NCBI GenBank assembly: GCA_029977045.1
Contig: JAPOLP010000052.1
Location: 1-13,867 of the forward strand
From: Planctomycetota bacterium
Lineage (GTDB): Bacteria; Planctomycetota; Planctomycetia; Planctomycetales; Planctomycetaceae
Direction of reading: 5' to 3'
DNA length: 13,867 nt
This document shows, piece by piece, positions 1 to 6,933 of the stretch. Each line of letters begins with the position of its first letter. Positions within the stretch are counted from its first letter, which is position 1. The translations under genes and the position numbers were made by a program. The notes below the pieces were generated by a model. The model had not been told where the DNA came from and did no database searches. It was given only the letters and a program-made list of their open reading frames with translations.

Positions 1-209
1 GATTCGTCCTTCCGCTTGAGCTGCTCCATCATGACGACCGCCGGCAGCAGCTCCTGCAGTTCGTCCGCGTGTTCGGGAAACCGCCGGATGTACTCACTGA
101 CCGACGGCAGCTCACCCCGCCGAAACCGCTCGGCGAATTCGTCCGCGACCGAGTCGACCGTTGTCAGGTCGTCGTCGAGGTCAGCCTCTGGAATGTCGCG
201 TTCAGTCAT
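1..209 (-). CDS. Serine/threonine protein kinase, N-terminal fragment (cut by left edge)
   Basis: Reading the minus strand from the ATG at 209 gives 69 open codons that run off the left end. The sequence begins MTERDIPEADL and contains EFAERFRRGELPSVSEY, then a segment reading IRRFPEHADELQELLPAVV, then MMEQLK. This matches the N-terminal region typical of planctomycete Ser/Thr kinases: a short acidic leader followed by 'EF..R...GE.PSV.EY...(F/Y)PE.A.EL..L.P....ME.L'. It normally precedes the catalytic domain, which would lie beyond the window. The start is supported by a GAGGA Shine-Dalgarno (minus strand, 217-221) 7 nt upstream. The kinase domain itself is not visible, so the assignment rests only on this leader. 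The gene is divergent from the lipoprotein at 556, with no sign of co-transcription. Confidence 0.72.
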   Translation of the reverse strand, partial: MTERDIPEADLDDDLTTVDSVADEFAERFRRGELPSVSEYIRRFPEHADELQELLPAVVMMEQLKRKDE

Positions 210-216
210 CAAATCG

Positions 217-221
217 TCCTC
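217..221 (-). promoter_or_regulatory. Ribosome binding site of the kinase gene
   Basis: GAGGA on the minus strand lies 7 nt before the ATG at 209. It decides the start of the truncated kinase gene. Confidence 0.5.
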
Positions 222-544
222 AGCAGCCGCTCAGCCCACCTGCACAGTACACCGTGAAACCGCCAGCCGATTCCACCTCAAGCGGGAAATCGTTCAGAAG
301 CGGCGGTGCCCTCGGACGTGCGGCCCAGACCGAAAGTCGTGAGAAAACAGGCAAATCGGGCAGGACAGCTCGCTGAGTCGAGGCGACCGCACTGCCGGTA
401 CAACCGCCAGATCCGGAATTACCGTCAATCTTGAACATCCGGAGGCCGATACCTGACCTGAGGGGACTCGCGCGCCCGTTGCGCCGCTGGGCTCCGTCCG
501 GAATCGGGGCGGAACGGCTGGACGGATCGGCGTGGGTCAGGATC

Positions 545-550
545 GAGAGG
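545..550 (+). promoter_or_regulatory. Ribosome binding site choosing the start at 556
   Basis: GAGAGG, followed by another G, lies 5 nt before the ATG at 556. It supports that start over the in-frame GTG at 532, which would put eight charged or polar residues ahead of the signal peptide. Confidence 0.5.
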
Positions 551-555
551 GTTTC

Positions 556-1713
556 ATGCGTCACCTGAGCTGGCTGGCTGTAACGGCAGCGCTTCTTGCC
601 GGAGGCTGTAAGTCTCCGTGCGGGGACGGTGCGTGCAGTCCTGTCGGTCCTCTGTATCACCCTCCGGCGGCTCGCTTCTTCCAGACGGAGAAGACCGTCT
701 TTCGCGACGATTGCGACGACCTCGAATGCTCGTCGAGCGGCTATCTGACGCTGGCGAAGTACTGGCCATCGCTCGACGGCTGGGCCACGAAGATGACCGC
801 GACGAAGTGCGCGAAGAAAGAGCTGCTGCGACAGCAGTGGCAGACGAAGACGTACATTCCAGCCGACTTCAAACGCGGCTACATCCAGGCATTCGTTGAC
901 GTGGCGAACGGAGAAGCCGGCGACGTTCCGGCTGTTCCGCCACCTCGCTACTGGAACACGGCGTTTCGATCCGCTCAGGGCAGGATGGCGGCAGACCGCT
1001 GGTTTGACGGTTACCGGAAGGGAGCCGCTGACGCGAGGATCAAGCTGTGCTCGCTGAGACAGATCGCCTCGTCACAGGACTGGATGGGAGACGTTTCCGT
1101 CAATGGCGTCTCAGGAAGCGGCCCGGCAAACATCGTTGCGGCGTCTCCACCGATGGTAATGCCGCCGCAGGCCATGCCGGTTCAGCCACCGGTTTCGTAT
1201 CCGGCGCCGAGTCAGCAACCGGTGATGCCGCAGCCTCAACCTTATCAGCCGATTCCGACTCCAGTTCCACCCGGCATGACACCGCAGCCTTATCCGCCTG
1301 CGATTCCCAACGGTGCGATTCCCAACTCGATGAGGCCGACCTTGCAGCCAATGCAGCCTCAGTCAGCCGTGCCGCAGCCTGCCTTGCCACAACCGGCGTT
1401 GCCGCCGCGAGGAGCAACTGGCTCTGCGATTGGTCCCGGATACGGCGCTCCGACTCAGCAGGGGCCAGTTCCGCAGGCACCTGCGGCAGCGATTGGGCCT
1501 GCTCCGACTGCTGTGGTGGCAACTCCACTACCAAATCCTGCCGCAAACAAACCCGGCCCGACTCCTGGATACGCACCGACCACCGGTACGTCACCAGGCG
1601 GTGGCCTGCCGACAAAACTCAGTAACCAGAAACTGGGGCCGCCGCCGGGGCTGTTTAACGACCCGCCGGTCTGGCGAACCCGACCCGGACACTCACCACT
1701 CCCGCAACAGTAA
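556..1713 (+). CDS. Planctomycete lipoprotein with Pro/Gln-rich C-terminal half
   Basis: A 385-residue predicted lipoprotein of unknown function. Residues 1-17 form a signal peptide (RHLSWLAVTAALLAGG) and Cys18 is the likely lipidated residue, with a slightly imperfect lipobox (AGGC). A globular part spans about 30-170 and holds Cys at 22, 27, 53, 58, 85 and 165. Its core at 103-160 has the order DFKRGYIQAF, a PAVPPPRYW segment, then DRWFDGYRKGAADA. From memory, this pattern recurs in planctomycete secreted proteins found near export genes. Residues about 198-385 are low complexity, rich in Pro, Gln, Met and Ala (for example VPQPALPQPALPP), and probably disordered. The Wza-like gene follows after 40 bp on the same strand, so the two are probably co-transcribed and this may be an accessory envelope component. 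That role is inference; no enzymatic motif is visible. Confidence 0.8.
   Translation: MRHLSWLAVTAALLAGGCKSPCGDGACSPVGPLYHPPAARFFQTEKTVFRDDCDDLECSSSGYLTLAKYWPSLDGWATKMTATKCAKKELLRQQWQTKTYIPADFKRGYIQAFVDVANGEAGDVPAVPPPRYWNTAFRSAQGRMAADRWFDGYRKGAADARIKLCSLRQIASSQDWMGDVSVNGVSGSGPANIVAASPPMVMPPQAMPVQPPVSYPAPSQQPVMPQPQPYQPIPTPVPPGMTPQPYPPAIPNGAIPNSMRPTLQPMQPQSAVPQPALPQPALPPRGATGSAIGPGYGAPTQQGPVPQAPAAAIGPAPTAVVATPLPNPAANKPGPTPGYAPTTGTSPGGGLPTKLSNQKLGPPPGLFNDPPVWRTRPGHSPLPQQ
1300..1326 (+). repeat. Tandem 12-bp direct repeat in the Pro-rich tail
   Basis: GCGATTCCCAAC occurs at 1300-1311 and again at 1315-1326, a 15-bp period that encodes AIPNG then AIPNS. It is a small trace of internal duplication within the proline-rich tail. 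Confidence 0.75.
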
Positions 1714-1753
1714 CTGGCGTTGCCCGCCGACATTCAGGCAGCAGAGCAATCTC

Positions 1754-3364
1754 GTGAAACCGACCTCGTCAGCACCGCAGCGCATTCTCAAACGAGCCGC
1801 CAGTGGCTCGTTGTGGACTGGTGCGCGACATGTTCGCGCGGCTCTGGTCGGGTTGACGCTTTCGATGCTGGCTGGCTGCGCGGCGGTCCGACCGCTTGAT
1901 GGCGTGCCCGCCCGGTATCTGCCCGAAGAGTTGCGTGGAGTCAGCCGCGAAGACGCGGACATGATCGACCTGTCGCTGCTGCGGCGAACCGAGCCGGCTC
2001 AGCATGTTGTCGACTCGGGCGACGTGCTGGCCGTTTATGTCGAGAACGTGCTCGGGCAGCGTGAGCAGCCGCCGATCAACCAGGCACTCGATCAATCGCG
2101 ACCACCGACGCTCGGCTACCCGGTGATGGTTCAGGACGATGGAACTCTGTCGCTGCCGCTGATTCCACCGATCATGGCGCGCGGCAAAACGATTCCGCAG
2201 ATTCAGCAGGAGCTGGTTTACGCCTACACGGTTCACCGCCGGCTGTTGCCGCCCGGCCAGGAACGCATTCTCGTCACGCTGCACCGCGAACGGACTCATC
2301 GCGTGCTGGTCGTTCGGCAGGAATCGCAGTCGGACGTGCTGTCCGCCGTCGGTGTCGCTCGGGGAACGCTGGGTTCAACTAAGAAAGGCACCGGCCATAT
2401 CGTCACGCTACCGGCCTTTAAGAATGACGTGCTGAACGCGCTGGTTATGTCTGGCGGATTGCCAGGCCTCGACGCCCGCAACGTAGTTTTCGTACTTCGA
2501 GGCCGCAAGATTTCGGTTCTGCCTCAGCGAGGTCCGATCATTCGCGGTCAGAGTCCCGCTGTCGGACCAGTTCCAGCGCCGGGCTTCGGCGTGATGCATG
2601 GCTCGCCGATTCAAACCCAGCAGCCAACGAACTGGCAGCCACTGCCTGCCGCTCCGCAGGGGCAACCTTATCAGTCACCGGCTCCGGTTCAGCAATGGCC
2701 GCAGCCGATGCCAGGCGTAGCAGCGTTCCCGGTTCAGCCGGGGCCAGCCATGCCAGGTCTTCCGGGCCATTCGCCGCTCAATGCGTTGCCACCGAACTGG
2801 CAGCCACCGCCGATCTGGAACAACGTCGATCAGATCGCCAGCGGAGCGTACAACGACGGCAGCAACGTCATTCGTATTCCATTGCGTCTGCCCTTCGGTG
2901 AACCGCCGCAGATTTCGGAAGCTGACGTCACGCTGTACGACGGCGACATTGTCTTCATCGCCTCGCGCGACGACGAATTGTTCTACACCGGCGGCCTGCT
3001 GGGCGGCGGCGAGTACACGCTGCCTCGCGACCGCGACATCGACATCCTGGAAGCGATCGCGATCGCCGAGCAGGCTCGTACGTCGTCTCAGAACTCAGGC
3101 CGCTCCGCACTTAACAGCGACGTCTCGATCAGCCCCAGCGAAGCGATCGTGCTCCGCAAGCTGCCGAACAACACGCAGGTCCCGATCCTCGTGAACCTGT
3201 ACCGCGCCCGCCGCTATCCCGCCGAGCGGATCAACATTCTGCCGGGCGACTACATCCTCGTGCAGTACACGAAGATGGAAGCCGTCGGAGCCTTCATTGA
3301 GCGGCACATTCTGGAGAGCGCACTGTTCGGCGTCGCGGCCGCTCAGGTCAACCGCGGCAACTGA
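1754..3364 (+). CDS. Wza-type polysaccharide biosynthesis/export lipoprotein with split SLBB domain
   Basis: A 536-residue outer-membrane polysaccharide export protein. A GTG at 1754 is the preferred start. It gives a signal peptide ending in a perfect lipobox LAGC with Cys42. The reading frame is open much further upstream, but that part overlaps the previous gene and has no signal-peptide logic; a TTG at 1811 is the alternative start. Domains in order: Poly_export at about 85-180 (VDSGDVLAVYVENVLG, later DDGTLSLPLIPPI); first SLBB beginning at about 184 (ALVMSGGLPGLDARNVVFVLRG, quoted in part) and resuming at about 370-405 (IPLRLPFGEPP ... DVTLYDGDIVFI); second SLBB at about 408-505 (FYTGGLLGGGEYTLPRDRD ... 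ILPGDYILVQ); and a C-terminal amphipathic helix at about 510-530, where Wza forms its alpha-barrel. A Pro/Gln-rich insert at about 256-366 splits the first SLBB. Wza homologues form octameric export channels with a chain-length kinase, but no such partner, glycosyltransferase or flippase lies in the window. Confidence 0.88.
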   Translation: MKPTSSAPQRILKRAASGSLWTGARHVRAALVGLTLSMLAGCAAVRPLDGVPARYLPEELRGVSREDADMIDLSLLRRTEPAQHVVDSGDVLAVYVENVLGQREQPPINQALDQSRPPTLGYPVMVQDDGTLSLPLIPPIMARGKTIPQIQQELVYAYTVHRRLLPPGQERILVTLHRERTHRVLVVRQESQSDVLSAVGVARGTLGSTKKGTGHIVTLPAFKNDVLNALVMSGGLPGLDARNVVFVLRGRKISVLPQRGPIIRGQSPAVGPVPAPGFGVMHGSPIQTQQPTNWQPLPAAPQGQPYQSPAPVQQWPQPMPGVAAFPVQPGPAMPGLPGHSPLNALPPNWQPPPIWNNVDQIASGAYNDGSNVIRIPLRLPFGEPPQISEADVTLYDGDIVFIASRDDELFYTGGLLGGGEYTLPRDRDIDILEAIAIAEQARTSSQNSGRSALNSDVSISPSEAIVLRKLPNNTQVPILVNLYRARRYPAERINILPGDYILVQYTKMEAVGAFIERHILESALFGVAAAQVNRGN

Positions 3365-3379
3365 CCGTGTTCTCGCGAA

Positions 3380-3405
3380 CCGGCTCGAGTGTGGCGAGTG
3401 GCCGG
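3380..3405 (+). terminator. Possible terminator hairpin after the export gene
   Basis: Sixteen bases past the stop, CCGG (3380-3383) can pair with CCGG (3402-3405), and CTCG (3384-3387) with CGAG (3395-3398), leaving a 3-nt bulge and a 7-nt loop. The stem is GC-rich but no T-run follows, so termination is inferred only from position. Confidence 0.33.
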
Positions 3406-3454
3406 AGCAAGGCACTAGCGAAGCCCTGTGCGGCGTCTTCTGATCGGCAGATTT

Positions 3455-3489
3455 CCGGGGCTTCCTTCGCAGGCTCAGTCCAGCCCCGG
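3455..3489 (-). terminator. Possible terminator hairpin of the leftward barrel gene
   Basis: CCGGGGCT (3455-3462) and AGCCCCGG (3482-3489) form a perfect 8-bp inverted repeat around a 19-nt loop, about 30 nt beyond the stop of the minus-strand gene at 3521. The loop is long and there is no T-run, so this is a weak candidate. Confidence 0.28.
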
Positions 3490-3520
3490 CCACCCCGCCG
3501 CTAACAGCGTGTCACGTCTG

Positions 3521-5260
3521 TCAGAAGTGGAAGCCGCCGCGGACGAAGCCGAAGGTGCCGGGGTTGTAGTCGCCGACATTCGACTCGTAATCGAGTTTCC
3601 GGTCGAACGCGACACCGACTTCCAGAAACGAATAGATGTCGGACTCGGCCTTCTTTTCCATGCCGACGGCGACGCGCCAGTCTGAGTAGGTCACGTTGTC
3701 GGTCCCGCCTGCTTTTCGGTCGATCTCCCAGGTGCGGCCCCAGAACCCCCCCGTCGCGTACGCCCACTTCGTCCACAGCAGAGTTTCCTGCGCGACGAAC
3801 GCAAACCTCCATTCCGGGAAGATCAGGTCCAGCCGGTGCCGATCGTTGATGAACCAGATGATGCCTCCGATGGGCATCATGCGTCGGTTTTCGAGATTCA
3901 GCAGCGCAGTGCCGGCGACGATCTGCAGGTCAGGATTGCATTCGTAAGTGACCAGCGACTGTCCGCTGAACCGCATCCCGTTGCTCAGGTTGAGATGGTC
4001 GCTGTAGAAGCCGACCGTTCCTGCCAGCCTTAGTCGCCAGCGGGCATCGAAACGCCGCATCCAGGCAACTTCGCCACTCAGGTCGTGCAGCGTGTTCGGC
4101 AGGTCGGTTCGCTGGGGACCTTCAAACATGTGGTACGAGTACGCCGGCGTGATCGTCAGGCCGCGAATCTTCGGCAGTCCGATCGTCACGTTGCCGAACG
4201 CGGAGAGCCATCCGAGATCGTCGCCCGTGGCGGGAAACCAGGTCGCGTCCGCTCGCCAGTGTTCAACACGCAGCCAGCTGCGGTCCTCCTTGGGAGTGTT
4301 GTGCGGCTCCTCGGGAATGTCGCCGCGAGTCACTCGGCCTGAGTATTCCTCAATGAGATCGATCCAGTCGAGCTGCCCGTCATTGTTGCCGGAATCGAAC
4401 AGCGATGGATCGAGCAGCGTGTCCTGCGGGAAATCGATCTCCGGATTCGGCAGTGTGTCAAGCGGCAGTGCATCCGCATCGCGCGTCAGCGGCTCGCCGA
4501 TCAGACTGTCGACTCGGCCATCGAACAGAACCGGCCCTCCATACGACGGTCCTGGAATGGCCGGCAGGTGCGGCAGATCGGGCGTCGGCAGCAGGTCACT
4601 CGGCGGAACACGATCCAGAGGCCGAACAGGATAGTTGCCGGGCTCGGCCCTGATTCGAGCGTGCGGAACCGGCGACGGAATCTGATCTTCAAGAGTCGGC
4701 GGCGGCAACGGCAACAGCTCACCGTTGCGCTGCGGCCACTGCGATGTCATGTGGAGCGGCACGCCGGTCAGTGGGTCGATCGGCGTCGTCAGGCTGGCGG
4801 GTCCCGAACCGGTCGGAAACTGTGGCAACGCGAGGCCACTGAGCGGCGAGTTCGCAGGCGGTGCTAAGGGATAACCGAGCGGATCCGGTGCCCGGCTGCC
4901 GACCATTCCCGGCGATGTCGGCGCAGGAACTCCAGCAGCTGGAGGCACACCGTCACGGGTCACGACGCCTTGAACGCTTTGGCGTTGAGGTGCGAAGGGA
5001 AACGCCGATGACGGAGCAATTGGCACGCTGCCCTGGACGTTCTGAGCAAGCGGACCTGGCGGCTGACGAAACTGTGGCTGCCGAATGGCAGAGCCCGGCA
5101 GCTCGGGTATGCCGTCGCGAGTAACGAACCCCGCTGCCGCCTGACCATCCGGTCCAGACGCAAACTGGCCGTCACTGCCAGCAAAGGACTGTGCAAACAC
5201 AGCCTCGGTACCAGGCAGCGCGAGCGCGGCAATCAGCAGAGTGAGGAGGGGATGTTTCAC
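3521..5260 (-). CDS. Secreted protein with Pro-rich N-terminal half and C-terminal outer-membrane beta-barrel
   Basis: A 579-residue protein starting at a GTG (5260). A Sec signal peptide occupies residues 1-23 (LLTLLIAALALPGTEAVFA, cleaved near AVFA-QS). Residues about 50-260 are Pro-rich and probably extended, with the motif VTRDG(I/V)P at 46-52 and 100-106 and a related VTRGDIP at 310-316. An EF-hand-like loop lies at 289-301. Residues about 335-579 alternate hydrophobic and polar residues in strand-length blocks (GLTITPAYSYHMF, WRLRLAGTVGFYSD, LDLIFPEWRFAFVA, WRVAVGMEKK, YSFLEVGVAF). The chain ends in FVRGGFHF with a terminal Phe, the usual outer-membrane insertion signal. This indicates a beta-barrel of roughly 10-12 strands, but no substrate or enzyme is suggested. 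It may belong to an uncharacterised planctomycete barrel family; I could not settle which. It converges with the export operon and diverges from the lipoprotein pair, so it is its own transcription unit. Confidence 0.82.
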   Translation of the reverse strand: MKHPLLTLLIAALALPGTEAVFAQSFAGSDGQFASGPDGQAAAGFVTRDGIPELPGSAIRQPQFRQPPGPLAQNVQGSVPIAPSSAFPFAPQRQSVQGVVTRDGVPPAAGVPAPTSPGMVGSRAPDPLGYPLAPPANSPLSGLALPQFPTGSGPASLTTPIDPLTGVPLHMTSQWPQRNGELLPLPPPTLEDQIPSPVPHARIRAEPGNYPVRPLDRVPPSDLLPTPDLPHLPAIPGPSYGGPVLFDGRVDSLIGEPLTRDADALPLDTLPNPEIDFPQDTLLDPSLFDSGNNDGQLDWIDLIEEYSGRVTRGDIPEEPHNTPKEDRSWLRVEHWRADATWFPATGDDLGWLSAFGNVTIGLPKIRGLTITPAYSYHMFEGPQRTDLPNTLHDLSGEVAWMRRFDARWRLRLAGTVGFYSDHLNLSNGMRFSGQSLVTYECNPDLQIVAGTALLNLENRRMMPIGGIIWFINDRHRLDLIFPEWRFAFVAQETLLWTKWAYATGGFWGRTWEIDRKAGGTDNVTYSDWRVAVGMEKKAESDIYSFLEVGVAFDRKLDYESNVGDYNPGTFGFVRGGFHF

Positions 5261-5439
5261 CGGCCAGGCAGGAATTGAGGGTCCGGCTGACGGAGAGAAC
5301 CGTCTGGAAGGGGGCGGTGGAATAACAGTCCAGCATTCAGCGGGTCAAGATCACTCAACGTTGCGATTGCCAGGCTGCTGCCCCGCCCAACTCGTATTGC
5401 TGCCAGAGAAGGATTGGGACTATCACTCCGCTCCCTTCC

Positions 5440-5461
5440 CGGCTGACATCCTGCTCAGCCG
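5440..5461 (+). promoter_or_regulatory. Hairpin in the leader of the lipoprotein pair
   Basis: CGGCTGA (5440-5446) and TCAGCCG (5455-5461) form a perfect 7-bp inverted repeat with an 8-nt loop, 63 nt before the ATG at 5525. It could be an operator or a 5'-UTR stem. No promoter elements are recognisable around it and it may be chance. Confidence 0.25.
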
Positions 5462-5524
5462 TTACTCGCATCGAGTCACTTCCAGTCCGCTTCGGGACGA
5501 ATTTCCCTCTGACCGAGCTTTCCC

Positions 5525-6205
5525 ATGAGATCCTCTTCGGCACGTCCGACCGTGCGCCGACTGACGTTGCTGTGCCTGGCAACGCTGTTGCCGGTAATGG
5601 CCAGCGGCTGTTCGCTGTTCGTCATGGCCGGAAAGATGTTCCTCGGCGATCCGAAAGTGCAGTCAGCATTCAACGCCCAGACTGGCGTCGATCTGGTCGA
5701 GGACGAAAAGAAGATTCTGATCGTTTGCCGGACGCCGTCACTGATGCAGGGGATGGCTCCGACGCTGCAGCACGACCTGACGCATTCGATCCTGCGAACG
5801 CTGCGGCAGCGAGGCATCGAAACTGTCTCGCCGGACGACGTCGCCGACTGGCTCGACGACAACGGCGGAGAATTCAAGAACGCCTCGGAACTTGCCGCCG
5901 ACTTCGACACGGACTTCATCGCGGTGATCGATGTCGAATCGCTGTCCTTCTTCGAGCCCAACAGTCCGGAGATGTATCGCGGCCAGGCTCAGGGAGCCGT
6001 CCGAGCATACCGCGTTGAAAAAGAGGGCAGCCGTAAAACCGCTCTGCAGGTCTTCTCCAGCGGCTTCCGCACTGAATACCCAAGACACCATCCGGTGCCG
6101 GCTCACACCATTTCCGAACGCACGTTTCAAAAGCAGTTCGTTCAGCATATGAGCCAGCACCTGTCCCGCCAGTTCTACGACTACCGCATGGGCGACGAGT
6201 TCTGA
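5525..6205 (+). CDS. Lipoprotein, first of a tandem paralogous pair
   Basis: A 226-residue predicted lipoprotein with a signal peptide ending VMASGC, so Cys29 is the probable lipid anchor. After a short hydrophobic stretch (SLFVMAGKMFLG) the fold reads as alternating beta and alpha: strand KKILIVCR (about 62-69), helix DLTHSILRTLRQRGI, strand ETVSP, helix DVADWLDD, then DTDFIAVIDV and a closing strand after NSPEMYRGQAQGAVRAYRV. This order recalls the N-terminal domains of TolB and CsgG and the GNA1162-type lipoproteins; that is structural inference, not recognised sequence identity. It shares with the next gene the spaced motifs 'I.T..PD.V..WLD.N', a VID or VVYVDL strand, and '(E/P)NS.E(L/M)YRG...G.V..Y'. 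Upstream SD signal is weak. The paralogue begins 74 bp downstream, so they are very likely one operon. Confidence 0.8.
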   Translation: MRSSSARPTVRRLTLLCLATLLPVMASGCSLFVMAGKMFLGDPKVQSAFNAQTGVDLVEDEKKILIVCRTPSLMQGMAPTLQHDLTHSILRTLRQRGIETVSPDDVADWLDDNGGEFKNASELAADFDTDFIAVIDVESLSFFEPNSPEMYRGQAQGAVRAYRVEKEGSRKTALQVFSSGFRTEYPRHHPVPAHTISERTFQKQFVQHMSQHLSRQFYDYRMGDEF

Positions 6206-6266
6206 GATCACGACTCGCCGTCGATCACCAACCGACTACGGAGCGACCTGCTCGCCCGATTCCATC

Positions 6267-6272
6267 GAAGGA
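6267..6272 (+). promoter_or_regulatory. Ribosome binding site of the second lipoprotein
   Basis: GAAGGA lies 7 nt before the ATG at 6280, a well-placed Shine-Dalgarno sequence. Confidence 0.5.
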
Positions 6273-6279
6273 TTCCACC

Positions 6280-6933
6280 ATGCGATTCCGGCTGCCGTTG
6301 CTTCTGGCTGGTCTGCTTCTAACAACCGCCACCGGCTGCAACTATGTGATCCTGCTCGGCTATCTGATCGGCGGTCCGCCGTCGATCACGCCGGACTACG
6401 AAGCTCTCACCGGCAAGTCGATGACCGATCACGACGTCGTCGTTGCCGTCGCGTGTTTTGCTCCGAAAGACGTGCTCTACAACTTCGCCCACGTCGATCG
6501 CGAGGTCACCAAACACGTCTCGTACCGATTGCATCAGCACAAGATCAAAACAATCAACCCGGACCTAGTGCAGCAGTGGCTCGATGAAAATCCGAACTGG
6601 GACGAAGCCGACGAAATCGGTCGAGGCCTGGGAGCGACCTACGTCGTCTACGTCGACCTGACCGACTTCACGCTGTACGAAGAGAACAGCCACGAGCTGT
6701 ATCGCGGTCGGTCTGAGGGCGTTGTCACGGTTTACGAACTCGACGAAGACGGCAACGGCGAGCCGATCTACAGCAAGGATCTGGTCTCGCGCTATCCGTT
6801 GGCTGCTCCCAGAGACACCAGCCAGATCAGCCGTCCGCAGTTTCAGATGGAGTACATGTCGCGGTTGAGCGAGGAAATCGGTCGACTGTTCTACGAACAC
6901 TTCAACGGCGACGACATCTCCGCCGCGACGTAA
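6280..6933 (+). CDS. Lipoprotein, second of a tandem paralogous pair
   Basis: A 217-residue predicted lipoprotein with signal peptide MRFRLPLLLAGLLLTTATG and Cys20 as the probable lipidated residue. Like its upstream paralogue it has a short hydrophobic segment after the anchor (NYVILLGYLIGG), then strand DVVVAVACF, helix DREVTKHVSYRLHQHKI, strand KTINPD, helix LVQQWLDENPN, a GLGATYVVYVDLTDF strand, and the hallmark ENSHELYRGRSEG followed by VVTVYEL. The C-terminus is an amphipathic helix (MSRLSEEIGRLFYEHF) matching QHMSQHLSRQFYDY of the paralogue. Conservation of fold and motif despite low overall identity suggests an old duplication and perhaps a heteromeric complex. Function is unknown; membrane-associated periplasmic location is inferred from the lipobox. 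Its stop codon lies inside a hairpin shared with the convergent TPR gene. Confidence 0.8.
   Translation: MRFRLPLLLAGLLLTTATGCNYVILLGYLIGGPPSITPDYEALTGKSMTDHDVVVAVACFAPKDVLYNFAHVDREVTKHVSYRLHQHKIKTINPDLVQQWLDENPNWDEADEIGRGLGATYVVYVDLTDFTLYEENSHELYRGRSEGVVTVYELDEDGNGEPIYSKDLVSRYPLAAPRDTSQISRPQFQMEYMSRLSEEIGRLFYEHFNGDDISAAT

Larger units (their letters stand above)
210..555. other. Divergent intergenic region, 346 bp
   Basis: This stretch separates the leftward kinase gene from the rightward lipoprotein gene and must contain both promoters if each has its own. No convincing -35/-10 pair, operator palindrome, riboswitch or RNA gene was found. TTGAAC at 431-436 resembles a -35 box but has no -10 partner at the right distance. 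Reading frames crossing the region have Arg/Ser/Pro-rich translations without family features and look spurious. Confidence 0.6.

Noticed and set aside
431..436. TTGAAC as a -35 promoter element
   Set aside because: No acceptable -10 element lies 16-18 bp downstream.
220..660. A 146-codon open frame on the minus strand across the divergent intergenic region
   Set aside because: Its translation is Arg/Ser/Pro-rich with no family features, it overlaps the signal-peptide part of the lipoprotein gene, and the kinase SD sits within it.
1200..1420. Repetitive Pro/Gln-coding DNA as a possible CRISPR or tandem repeat array
   Set aside because: The repeats are short, irregular and in codon register, as expected for low-complexity protein sequence.
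1047..1625. Long open frames inside the Pro-rich lipoprotein gene on both strands
   Set aside because: They are alternative readings of GC-rich, Pro-coding DNA; only the chosen frame has a signal peptide, lipobox and globular domain.
1430..1753. An upstream extension of the export-protein reading frame
   Set aside because: It overlaps the previous gene, its translation is Arg/Gln/His-rich without homology, and it would bury the signal peptide and lipobox far from the N-terminus.
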